Shown here: positions 18,447-26,455 of the stretch, in pieces
Layout of the letters: each line of letters begins with the position of its first letter
How positions within the stretch are numbered: position 1 is the stretch's first letter
Assembly (NCBI RefSeq): GCF_011369485.1
Contig: NZ_VXCA01000030.1
Location: forward strand, 1 to 64,000
DNA from: Pseudomonas atagonensis
Lineage (GTDB): Bacteria; Pseudomonadota; Gammaproteobacteria; Pseudomonadales; Pseudomonadaceae
DNA length: 64,000 bases
Direction: 5' to 3'
The notes under the pieces: generated by a model
Seen by the model: only the letters and a program-made list of their open reading frames with translations
Databases searched by the model: none
What the model was told of the DNA's origin: nothing
Translations under genes and position numbers: made by a program

Positions 18447-18533
18447 GTGGGAGGAGGCTTGCTCCCGAAGGCAGTGGGTCAGTCGACATTAATCTGACTG
18501 ACCTACCCACTTCGGGAGCAAGCCCCCTCCCAC
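18447..18533. repeat. REPIN (GTGGGAGG family) between estP and trpE
   Basis: Two inverted REP arms (GTGGGAGGAGGCTTGCTCCC and its near reverse complement) flank a middle that also pairs in part (GTGGGTCAGT/ACTGACC). The element can fold as one long hairpin of about 87 bases and lies between the 3' ends of two convergent genes. Confidence 0.85.
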
Positions 18534-18549
18534 AAATACTATGTCCGGC

Positions 18550-20031
18550 TCAGCTTTCCGGAGTTTGCTCAGCCAAGGCCACGGCGCGGAACATCGCGCG
18601 GCGCTTGTTCAGGGTTTCTTCCCATTCCAGCGCCGGTACCGAGTCGGCAACGATGCCGCCACCGGCCTGCACATGCAGTTCACCGTTCTTGATGACTGCG
18701 GTACGGATGGCAATCGCGGTGTCCATGTTGCCGTTCCACGCGAAGTAACCGACCGCCCCGCCATACACTCCACGCTTGACCGGTTCCAGTTCGTCGATGA
18801 TTTCCATCGCACGAATTTTCGGCGCACCAGACAAAGTGCCCGCCGGCAGAATTGCCCGCAGTGCATCCATCGCCGTCAGCCCTTCTTTCAAATGGCCGGT
18901 GACGTTGGAAACGATGTGCATCACATTGGAATAACGCTCGATGACCATCTTCTCGGTGAGCTTCACCGAACCGATTTCCGAAACGCGACCGGTGTCATTA
19001 CGGCCCAGATCGATCAGCATCAAGTGCTCGGCGATTTCTTTGTCGTCGGATAGCAAGTCTTCTTCCAGTGCCAGATCCGCTTCTTCGGTCGCGCCACGCG
19101 GACGCGTGCCGGCAATCGGGCGCACGGTGATCAGGTTGTCTTCGACCCGCACCAGCACTTCCGGCGAACTGCCGACGACGTGGAAATCGCCGAAGTTGAA
19201 GAAATACATGTACGGCGTCGGGTTGAAGCAACGCAGTGCACGGTACAGATCGATCGGCGCGGCCTTGAAGTCGATCGACATACGCTGCGACGGCACGACC
19301 TGCATGCAATCACCGGCAAGGATGTATTCCTTGATGGTGTCGACGGCTTTTTCGTAGTCGTCCTGGGTGAAACTCGAACGGAATACCGGATCAGCCGATT
19401 GTTGCTTGCTGAACTCCAGGCCACGACGCGGGGTGATCGGCTGGCGCAGTTTCTCCAGCAGCTCCTGCAATTGCGCCTGACCTTGTTCGAAAGCATCGGC
19501 CTGCGCCGGGTCGGCCAACACAATCGCGTGCATCTTGCCGGCGAGGTTGTCGAACACGACCACCGCATCGGAAACCATCAGCAAAATGTCTGGCACGCCC
19601 AGCGGGTCCGGGTTCGGGCATTTGCCCAGGCGTTTCTCGACATAACGCACACAGTCGTAACCGAAATAACCGACCAGACCACCGTTGAATCGCGGCAGAC
19701 CGGCAATGGTTGGCACGTTGTAGCGGGCCTTGAAGGTTTCGACGAAGGCCAGCGGGTCTTCAACGTCGTGACTTTCGGTCTCGACGCCATCGACGGTCAC
19801 GCTGACGTGATGGTCATGAACCCGCAGCACAGTGCGGCACGGTAGACCAATGATCGAGTAACGCCCCCATTTCTCGCCACCCTGCACCGATTCGAGCAGG
19901 TAGGAGTTGGGCTGGTCGGCCAGTTTCAGGTAGATCGACAGCGGCGTGTCGAAGTCGGCCAGGGTTTCGCAGGCCAGCGGGATGCGGTTGTAGCCGTCGG
20001 CGGCCAAGCGCAGGAATTCTTCGCGGATCAT
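18550..20031 (-). CDS. trpE: Anthranilate synthase component I
   Basis: Chorismate-utilising enzyme making anthranilate with TrpG ammonia. 493 residues; the N terminus holds the feedback site region (LLESVQGGEKWGRYS, with the Ser of LLES typical for Trp binding) and the C-terminal catalytic half has PAGTLSGAPKIRAMEII and GAVGYF. It starts 71 bp after the gph stop with GAGG six bases before the ATG. It is physically split from trpGDC by estP, as in other Pseudomonas. Confidence 0.97.
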   Translation of the reverse strand: MIREEFLRLAADGYNRIPLACETLADFDTPLSIYLKLADQPNSYLLESVQGGEKWGRYSIIGLPCRTVLRVHDHHVSVTVDGVETESHDVEDPLAFVETFKARYNVPTIAGLPRFNGGLVGYFGYDCVRYVEKRLGKCPNPDPLGVPDILLMVSDAVVVFDNLAGKMHAIVLADPAQADAFEQGQAQLQELLEKLRQPITPRRGLEFSKQQSADPVFRSSFTQDDYEKAVDTIKEYILAGDCMQVVPSQRMSIDFKAAPIDLYRALRCFNPTPYMYFFNFGDFHVVGSSPEVLVRVEDNLITVRPIAGTRPRGATEEADLALEEDLLSDDKEIAEHLMLIDLGRNDTGRVSEIGSVKLTEKMVIERYSNVMHIVSNVTGHLKEGLTAMDALRAILPAGTLSGAPKIRAMEIIDELEPVKRGVYGGAVGYFAWNGNMDTAIAIRTAVIKNGELHVQAGGGIVADSVPALEWEETLNKRRAMFRAVALAEQTPES

Positions 20032-20171
20032 AAGGTGCCTCGTGGTGTGAGGTGCAAATCAGTCAGGTGTGCAAACGCGCCGGCAGGCCGGCCAGGAACA
20101 AGTCAGGCGCGCCAACGCCAGCGGGCCAGGGCCTTGATGACTTTCATCCAGAGTTTGCGAGTGACCACCAC
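20032..20171 (-). promoter_or_regulatory. trpE leader: Trp-codon tail of gph plus hairpin
   Basis: The last codons of gph encode KLWM and then KALARWRWRA-TGA, giving three Trp codons. The final 24 bases match the trpG leader exactly (20103-20126 versus 16260-16283). A hairpin GCCGG-CCTG-CCGGC (20079-20092) starts 10 bases after the stop. CGCTGGC in the Trp-codon segment can pair with GCCGGCG (one G-U), competing with that hairpin. A separate 22-codon leader starting at GTG 20171, with GGA 9 bases upstream, is possible in the gph frame. CCTC/GAGG pairing could also mask the trpE ribosome site. Confidence 0.6.
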
Positions 20172-20921
20172 GATGGCGTTTCCAGAAGGGGATTGAGAAG
20201 CGTCGGGCAACGTTATCTCAGCGGCCGTAACGAGGCAACCGGGAATTAGCTTGCGCAGATCGTCGATCACCAGCGCCGGGGATTCCTCGGCAATCGGCCG
20301 GCCATGGTTGTAGCCGTAACTGAGCGCGACACATTTGACCCCCGCTGCTTTCGCCGCCAGCACGTCGCTGCGCGAGTCGCCGACGAACAGCGATTGCGAG
20401 GCCGGAATGTTGGCCATTTTCATCACGAAGAACAGCGCGGCCGGATCAGGTTTCTTCTGCGGGAGCGTGTCGCCGCCGATGATCCACTTGAAGTAGCGGC
20501 CAATCTTCATCTGATCCAGCAACGGCGCGACGAAGCGCTCCGGCTTGTTGGTGATCAGCGCCATGGCCACGCCCTGTTTGTGCAGCCACTTGAGGGTGTC
20601 GCGTACGCCAGGATAGACCACGGTCAGCTCATGGCTGGCACCGTAGGCTTCCATGAACACTGCCAGCGCATGCTCGGCCTCGACGTCATCCACGGAGGAA
20701 TGATCGATGCCACCCGCCAAGGCGCGGCGCACCAGCACCGGCGCGCCATTGCCGACCCACTCGCGTACTGCTTCGACGCCCGCCGGTTGGCGGCCGAGGG
20801 TGAGCAGCATGTTGTCCACCGCCGCCGCCAGGTCGGGAACCGAGTCGATCAGCGTGCCATCCAGATCGAACATCACCAACCGTGGCAGTTTGCCCGGGAA
20901 CAGCTGCTCAAAACCGCTCAT
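20103..20921 (-). CDS. gph: Phosphoglycolate phosphatase with Trp-rich C-terminal tail
   Basis: HAD-superfamily phosphatase that removes 2-phosphoglycolate. 272 residues with the nucleophile motif FDLDGTLIDS (D19, D21), the ITNKP motif and VGDSRSDVLAAKAAG. It is about 20 residues longer than the E. coli enzyme, and the extra tail ends in KALARWRWRA, the same sequence that ends the trpG leader peptide. It overlaps rpe by 4 bp (rpe-gph operon) and reads into trpE 71 bp later. The tail may act more as a regulatory leader than as part of the enzyme. Confidence 0.95.
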   Translation of the reverse strand: MSGFEQLFPGKLPRLVMFDLDGTLIDSVPDLAAAVDNMLLTLGRQPAGVEAVREWVGNGAPVLVRRALAGGIDHSSVDDVEAEHALAVFMEAYGASHELTVVYPGVRDTLKWLHKQGVAMALITNKPERFVAPLLDQMKIGRYFKWIIGGDTLPQKKPDPAALFFVMKMANIPASQSLFVGDSRSDVLAAKAAGVKCVALSYGYNHGRPIAEESPALVIDDLRKLIPGCLVTAAEITLPDASQSPSGNAIVVVTRKLWMKVIKALARWRWRA

Positions 20922-21592
20922 GGACGTGCCAGCGCCAGCTCGGAACGCATCTTGTCGATGACTTCCTGATAGTTCGGCGCGTTGAAGATTGCCGAACCGG
21001 CCACGAACGTGTCGGCGCCAGCGGCGGCGATTTCGCGGATGTTGTTGACGTTGACGCCGCCGTCGATTTCCAGACGGATGTCACGGCCCGAGGCATCGAT
21101 GATCGCCCGCGCTTCGCGCAGTTTGTCGAGGGTGCCGGGAATGAACTTCTGCCCGCCGAAGCCCGGGTTGACGCTCATCAGCAAGACCATGTCGACCTTG
21201 TCGATCACGTACTTGAGCACGTCCAGCGGGGTTGCCGGGTTGAACACCAGACCGGATTTGCAGCCGCCTTCACGGATCAGTTGCAGCGAACGATCGACGT
21301 GCAGCGTGGCTTCCGGGTGGAAAGTGATGTAAGTGGCGCCGGCCTCGATGAAGTCGCCAACGATGCGATCCACCGGGCTGACCATCAGGTGCGCGTCGAT
21401 TGGCGCGGTGACGCCGTATTTGCGCAATGCCGCGCAGACCATCGGGCCAATGGTCAGGTTGGGCACGTAGTGGTTGTCCATGACATCGAAGTGAACGAAG
21501 TCGGCACCGGCGGCCAGAACGTTGTCCACCTCTTCGCCGAGGCGGGCGAAGTCGGCGGAGAGAATCGACGGAGCAATTACGAAGGGCTGCAT
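20918..21592 (-). CDS. rpe: Ribulose-phosphate 3-epimerase
   Basis: Interconverts ribulose-5-phosphate and xylulose-5-phosphate in the pentose phosphate pathway. The 224-residue TIM barrel has the metal/catalytic motifs ILSADFARLG, HFDVMDNHYVPN, DAHLMV and VNPGFGGQKFIP. Its stop overlaps the gph start (ATGA type), so the order rpe-gph-trpE is probably one transcription unit with an attenuator before trpE. Confidence 0.96.
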   Translation of the reverse strand: MQPFVIAPSILSADFARLGEEVDNVLAAGADFVHFDVMDNHYVPNLTIGPMVCAALRKYGVTAPIDAHLMVSPVDRIVGDFIEAGATYITFHPEATLHVDRSLQLIREGGCKSGLVFNPATPLDVLKYVIDKVDMVLLMSVNPGFGGQKFIPGTLDKLREARAIIDASGRDIRLEIDGGVNVNNIREIAAAGADTFVAGSAIFNAPNYQEVIDKMRSELALARP

Positions 21593-21705
21593 GACGCACC
21601 TTTTCTGAGCTAAATCACGATGGCGCGCATTGTAGCCTCATGCTTGGACGCGCGCACCGTGACCGCGATGATTGGGTTATGCCATGACGGGTGGTCGATG
21701 CCGGA

Positions 21706-22854
21706 TCAGTACGCCGCGCGGTAGATCTTCTCGATGTCGGCAGCGCTGAGTTTGCGCGGGTTGTTGCGCATCAGGCGCTCGATGCCTGCGGCCTCCACGG
21801 CCATTGCCGGGATGGCCTCTTCCGGCACGCCGCAACTGCGCAGACCCGCGGGAATTTCCACTGCCATACACAAATCGGTCATCGCCTGCACGGCTTTGTC
21901 CGCCGCCTCGCTGGCACTCAGATGAGCGGTCTTCACCCCCATGGCTTCGGCAATATCCTGCATGCGTTCGACACAGGCCATCTTGTTCCAGGTCATGACA
22001 TACGGCAGCAGCAAGGCATTGCTGACCCCGTGAGCGATGTTGAAGCGCCCGCCCAGCGGATAGGCCAACGCATGCACCGCGCCGACGCCAGCATTGCCGA
22101 ATGCCATGCCGGCCATCAGGCTGGCAGTGGCCATATCTTCGCGCGCCTGCAGGTTGGCGCCGTTGGCGTAGGCCTTGGGCAACGCGTTGGCAATCAGTTT
22201 GATCGCGCCGATGGCCAGCGAATCGGTAATCGGCGAAGCGTTCACCGACAGATAGGACTCGATGGCATGCACCAGCGCGTCGACACCACTGGCGGCGGTG
22301 ACGCTGCGTGGACAAGTCAGGGTCATCTGCGGACTGACCAACGCTACGTCCGGCAATAGAAAGTCGCTGACGATACCTTTCTTCAGTTGGGCGACCTTGT
22401 CCGAAAGGATGGCGACATTGGTGACTTCCGAACCGGTGCCGGCGGTGGTCGGGATGGCGATCAGCGGCGGGCCTTTGCGCGGTACCTGGTCAACGCCGAA
22501 CAGATCCTCCAGCGCGCCGTGATAACCGGCATACGCCGCAACACTCTTGGCAATATCGATAGCACTGCCGCCACCGAGGCCAATCAAGCCGTCATGCCCG
22601 CCTTCGCGGTACACGCGCATGCAGTCTTCGACGATGGCGATTTCCGGGTCCGGCAGCACGCGGTCGAAAATCTCGTATTCGCGCCCGCCGAGTTGCACCA
22701 GCGCCAACTCGACGGTGCCGGACTTGACCAGAGCGGCATCGGTGACGATCAGTGGGTTGTCGATGTCGAGGCGTGTCAGTTCGGCCGCCAGTTGCTCGAT
22801 GGCTGCGGCGCCGGTGATCAGTTTGTGAGCGATTTTGAACTGGGACAGACTCAT
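21706..22854 (-). CDS. Iron-containing alcohol dehydrogenase
   Basis: Group III Fe-dependent dehydrogenase of 382 residues. Visible motifs are GLGGGSAIDIAKSVA (NAD-binding), IPTTAGTGSEVTN, and the metal-site stretches VDALVHAIESY, GAVHALAYPLGG and NIAHGVSNALLLP. Substrate unknown. The ATG at 22854 (MSLSQFK) is used since the frame upstream to 22923 reads through a REP-flanking spacer. It follows the agtD permease by about 160 bp including a REP hairpin, so co-transcription with agtABCD is possible but not shown. Confidence 0.9.
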   Translation of the reverse strand: MSLSQFKIAHKLITGAAAIEQLAAELTRLDIDNPLIVTDAALVKSGTVELALVQLGGREYEIFDRVLPDPEIAIVEDCMRVYREGGHDGLIGLGGGSAIDIAKSVAAYAGYHGALEDLFGVDQVPRKGPPLIAIPTTAGTGSEVTNVAILSDKVAQLKKGIVSDFLLPDVALVSPQMTLTCPRSVTAASGVDALVHAIESYLSVNASPITDSLAIGAIKLIANALPKAYANGANLQAREDMATASLMAGMAFGNAGVGAVHALAYPLGGRFNIAHGVSNALLLPYVMTWNKMACVERMQDIAEAMGVKTAHLSASEAADKAVQAMTDLCMAVEIPAGLRSCGVPEEAIPAMAVEAAGIERLMRNNPRKLSAADIEKIYRAAY

Positions 22855-22968
22855 CGTGCGCAGCCTCTTATAAATGTGGGAGCTGAGCACAAGGTTAGCT
22901 GGGGTTTTGGGGTTGTCTGCCATTCACACCATGAATGCCCCAAAACTCCACACACAACACAAATCCCT

Positions 22969-22996
22969 TGTGGGAGGGGGCTTGCTCCCTCCCACA
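22969..22996. repeat. Single REP hairpin upstream of the Fe-ADH gene
   Basis: TGTGGGAGGG/CCCTCCCACA, a perfect 10-bp stem around GGCTTGCT. It matches the arms of the elements at 18447 and 27825. Confidence 0.8.
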
Positions 22997-23015
22997 TTTT
23001 TGACCGATTGCGATC

Positions 23016-23840
23016 TTAAACCTGGGCGGTACGCAATTTTTCGCTGCGCCCGCGCAGCCATTCCAGGGTCAGCAGCAAAATTACGGAGAAGGCGATCAGC
23101 AACGTAGCCGCCGCCGCAATCGTCGGACTCAGGTTCTCGCGAATCCCGCTGAACATCTGCCGAGGCAACGTCGCCTGCTCGGGACCCGCAAGAAACAGCG
23201 TTACCACCACTTCATCGAACGAAGTCGCAAAGGCAAACAGCGCCCCGGAAATCACCCCCGGCGCAATCAGCGGCAGAGTCACCCGGCGAAAGGTGGTCAG
23301 CGGAGAAGCGCCAAGACTTGCGGCAGCGCGCACCAGATTGTGGTTGAAGCCTTGCAACGTCGCCGACACGGTGATGATCACAAACGGCACACCCAGCACT
23401 GCGTGCACCACGATCAGCGAGAAAAAGCTGTTGCCAAGCCCCAATGGCGCGAAGAACAGATAACTCGCCACGCCGATGATCACCACCGGCACCACCATCG
23501 GCGAAATCACCAGCGCCATTACCAGCGCCTTACCGGGGAAGTCGCCACGGGTCAGGCCAATCGCCGCCAGCGTGCCGAAGATCATGGCCAGCACGGTCGC
23601 GGCCGGGGCGACGATGATGCTGTTCTTCAGTGAGCGCATCCATTCCGCCGAGGCGAAGAAGTCCTGATACCAGTGCAACGAAAAGCCCTGCAGCGGATAG
23701 ACCAGAAAACTGCCGGAGTTGAACGACAACGGCACGATCACCAGCACCGGCAGGATCAGGAACAACAGAATCAAGCCGCAGAGGATCCGCAAGCTGTAGA
23801 ACCACACCCGTTCGATGGGCGACATATAAGGACTCAGCAT
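23016..23840 (-). CDS. agtD: ABC importer inner-membrane permease (PotC/AgtD-like)
   Basis: Second permease of a polyamine/GABA-type importer. 274 residues with six predicted helices and the EAA loop RAAASLGASPLTTFRRVTLP that docks the ATPase. It starts 12 bp after the agtC stop. The agt assignment rests on order (ATPase, binding protein, two permeases next to a LuxR-type regulator and a BvgS-like sensor and upstream of rpe), which matches the P. aeruginosa agtABCD/agtSR locus for 4-aminobutyrate and 5-aminovalerate uptake. Confidence 0.85.
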   Translation of the reverse strand: MLSPYMSPIERVWFYSLRILCGLILLFLILPVLVIVPLSFNSGSFLVYPLQGFSLHWYQDFFASAEWMRSLKNSIIVAPAATVLAMIFGTLAAIGLTRGDFPGKALVMALVISPMVVPVVIIGVASYLFFAPLGLGNSFFSLIVVHAVLGVPFVIITVSATLQGFNHNLVRAAASLGASPLTTFRRVTLPLIAPGVISGALFAFATSFDEVVVTLFLAGPEQATLPRQMFSGIRENLSPTIAAAATLLIAFSVILLLTLEWLRGRSEKLRTAQV

Positions 23841-23852
23841 TTCTAATTCCCC

Positions 23853-25100
23853 TTAGCTCAGGCGCAGGCGACTGGCGCCCACCAGCCAGCTGTAAATCAG
23901 ATAAAGCACCACGGTCGCCAGCAGCAACAACCCGCCCAACGCCGTGGCCATGCCCCAGTTGATGCTGGTGTTGGTGTAGAACGCGACGAAGTAACTGACC
24001 ATTTGATCGTTCGGGCTGCCCAGCAGCGCCGGGGTGATGTAGTAGCCGATGGCGAGGATGAACACCAACAGGCAACCGGCGCCGACACCGGCGTAGGTCT
24101 GCGGGAAGTACACCCGCCAGAAACTGGCGAACGGATGGCAACCCAGGGAAATCGCGGCGCGCATGTAGGTCGGCGAGATGCCTTTCATCACGCTGTAGAT
24201 CGGCAAGATCATGAACGGCAGCAGGATGTGCACCATCGAGATGTAGACCCCGGTGCGGTTGAACACCAGCTCCAGCGGTTTATCGATGATGCCCATCGCC
24301 ATCAGCGCGCTGTTGATCAATCCGCCGGATTGCAGCAACACGATCCACGCGGCGACTCGCACCAGAATCGAAGTCCAGAACGGCAGCAGCACCAGAATCA
24401 TCAGCAGGTTGCTTTGACGCGATGGCAGGTTGGCCAGCAGGTAGGCAAGCGGATAGGCCAGCACCAGGCAGATCACGGTGATGATCAGGCCCATCCAGAA
24501 GGTGCGGGCGAAGATGTCGAGGTAGATCGCCTGATCCGGGGTGGCCGGGGCCAGTTCACCGAGGTCGTCAATGCGGTGGTCGACCGCCGCCAGCAGGTAA
24601 TACGGGGTGATACTGCTGGTGTTGCGTTTGACCGCTTGCCAGTAGGCAGGATCGCCCCAACGCTCATCGAGGCCTTCGAGTGCTTCTTTATAAGAGGACG
24701 GCTCGCTGGCGAATGGCAGCGCCCGGGCGGTTTTGGTCAACAGGCTGCGATAGCCGGCCAACTCCATGTTCAGGCGCTTGGACAGATCGCCCAGGGTCTG
24801 GTTTTTGCGTGCCTCGGCGAGGTCTTCGCCGGCGGCTTTGTAGACCGGTTCAGCGGGCAGGCCTCGGCCGTCCCAACTGGCGATGGCCGCCACGGTGCGC
24901 GGCATGCCGCCGACCACTTCCGGGTTGCCGACGCTTTTGTAGAGCAGCGCCACGATCGGCACCAGAAACACCAGCAACAGAAACAGCACCAGCGGCGCGA
25001 TCAGCGCCTGGGCCTTCCAGCGGTTAACCCGCTCGGCGCGCTTGAGCCGCTGCTTCAGGGTGGGGTCGGTGCCCGCGTTCAGGGGAATGGCGGTGGCCAT
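23853..25100 (-). CDS. agtC: ABC importer inner-membrane permease with large periplasmic loop (AgtC-like)
   Basis: First permease of the importer. The 415 residues exceed the usual 280-310 for PotB-type permeases. After a first helix (about 32-53) there is a hydrophilic stretch of about 130 residues, predicted to be periplasmic, before the remaining helices. The EAA loop is AAISLGCHPFASFWRVYFPQ. Start at ATG 25100 (MATAIPL); the frame continues upstream through a repeat region and was not used. Confidence 0.85.
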   Translation of the reverse strand: MATAIPLNAGTDPTLKQRLKRAERVNRWKAQALIAPLVLFLLLVFLVPIVALLYKSVGNPEVVGGMPRTVAAIASWDGRGLPAEPVYKAAGEDLAEARKNQTLGDLSKRLNMELAGYRSLLTKTARALPFASEPSSYKEALEGLDERWGDPAYWQAVKRNTSSITPYYLLAAVDHRIDDLGELAPATPDQAIYLDIFARTFWMGLIITVICLVLAYPLAYLLANLPSRQSNLLMILVLLPFWTSILVRVAAWIVLLQSGGLINSALMAMGIIDKPLELVFNRTGVYISMVHILLPFMILPIYSVMKGISPTYMRAAISLGCHPFASFWRVYFPQTYAGVGAGCLLVFILAIGYYITPALLGSPNDQMVSYFVAFYTNTSINWGMATALGGLLLLATVVLYLIYSWLVGASRLRLS

Positions 25101-25187
25101 GACGTACTCCGCAAATCTTTGATCGTTACAGAGGTGGCTAACCACCTCTGTTGTGTTGAAACACCACAACCTGTGGGGGCCAGCTTT

Positions 25188-25319
25188 TGTGGCGAGGGGA
25201 TTTATCCCCGTTCGGCTGCGCAGCAGTCGTAAACCTGAGAATCCGGTTTTCCTGACACACCGAGTGGGATGGCTTCGGGGCTGCTTCGCAACCCAACGGG
25301 GATAAATCCCCTCGCCACA
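25188..25319. repeat. REPIN-like inverted repeat between agtC and agtB
   Basis: Perfect 25-bp arms (TGTGGCGAGGGGATTTATCC... at 25188-25212 and its reverse complement at 25295-25319) with an 82-base centre that carries partly paired CTGCG segments. This is a different REP class from the GTGGGAG ones. The whole 263-bp gap 25101-25363 shows no gene; the element may alter expression of the permeases relative to agtAB. Confidence 0.85.
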
Positions 25320-25363
25320 CCAGCTCCCTCGACACAAAAGCCTTCACACAGGTAAAGCTGTGG

Positions 25364-26407
25364 TTACTTCGCCGCCCAGGAGTTGAAGCGCTGTTCCAGT
25401 TGCTCGCCGTTGTCAGCCCAGAAGCTGACGTCGATCTGCACCTGGTTGGCGATGTTTTCCGGGGTGGTCGGCATGTCTTTCAACACGTCTTTGCTCAGCA
25501 GCGGTACTGCCTGGGTGTTGGCCGGGCCGTAGGCGATGTTTTCCGAGTAGGTCTTCTGCTGCTGCGGCTGCACCGAGTAGGCGATGAATTTCTTCGCCGC
25601 GTCCGCACGCGCCTTATCCAGACCTTTCGGGATGGCCCATGCATCGAAGTCGTAGATGCCGCCGTTCCACACAACTTTCAGGTTGGATTCTTTCTGCACC
25701 GCAGCGATGCGGCCGTTGTAAGCCGAGCTCATCACCACGTCACCGGAAGCGAGGTATTGTGGCGGCTGGGCGCCGGCTTCCCACCACTGGATGTTCGGCT
25801 TCAGCTCATCGAGCTTCTTGAACGCGCGATCCTGGCCGCCCTTGCTGGCCAGTTCCTTGTAAACGTCTTTCGGCGCAACGCCGTCGGCCATCAGCGCGAA
25901 TTCGAGGGTGTACTTGGCGCCTTTGCGCAGGCCGCGCTTGCCCGGGAATTTCTTCGTATCCCAGAAATCCGCCCAACTGGTCGGTGCGGTTTTCAGCTTG
26001 TCGGCGTTGTAGGCCAGCACGGTCGACCAGACGAAGAAGCCCACGCCGCACGGCTGAATTGCGCCTTTGACGTAGTCTTCAGTCTTGCCGAACAGCGCAG
26101 GATCGAGTTGCTCGAACATGTCTTCGTCGCAGCCACGGGACAGTTCCGGCGATTCAACTTCCACCAGATCCCACGAGACGCTCTTGGTGTCGACCATGGC
26201 TTTGACCTTGGCCATTTCGCCGTTGTATTCGCCGGCGACTATTTTGCCGTTGCCCGCCGCTTCCCACGGTGCATAGAAGGCTTTGACTTGCGCAGCCTTG
26301 TTCGCCCCGCCAAACGAAACCACGGTCAGATCAGGACCTGCGGCCATTGCGCTGGCCGCACCCATCAGGCCCAGAGTCAGGGCGGTGAACTTCAGGGATC
26401 TCAACAT
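25364..26407 (-). CDS. agtB: ABC importer periplasmic binding protein (AgtB-like)
   Basis: 347-residue extracytoplasmic solute-binding protein of the PotD/spermidine-putrescine family. It has a clear signal peptide ending ASAMAAG (about residue 24) and family segments SWADFWDTKKFPGKRGLRKG and SSAYNGRIAA. Ligand is inferred from synteny to be GABA and/or 5-aminovalerate. It lies 48 bp after agtA, and only a short gap separates it from the ATPase gene. Confidence 0.85.
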   Translation of the reverse strand: MLRSLKFTALTLGLMGAASAMAAGPDLTVVSFGGANKAAQVKAFYAPWEAAGNGKIVAGEYNGEMAKVKAMVDTKSVSWDLVEVESPELSRGCDEDMFEQLDPALFGKTEDYVKGAIQPCGVGFFVWSTVLAYNADKLKTAPTSWADFWDTKKFPGKRGLRKGAKYTLEFALMADGVAPKDVYKELASKGGQDRAFKKLDELKPNIQWWEAGAQPPQYLASGDVVMSSAYNGRIAAVQKESNLKVVWNGGIYDFDAWAIPKGLDKARADAAKKFIAYSVQPQQQKTYSENIAYGPANTQAVPLLSKDVLKDMPTTPENIANQVQIDVSFWADNGEQLEQRFNSWAAK

Positions 26408-26455
26408 TTATTGTTCTCTCCACGTGCAGGGTTGGTGTTGGTATTGCCGGGGCGT

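Noticed and set aside
21706..22923. Upstream extension of the Fe-ADH to 22923, and similar N-terminal extensions of tyrS, argC, coq7, vfr, trpG, rmcA and folK
   Set aside because: The extra residues lack family similarity, and internal starts have better ribosome sites or agree with family length.
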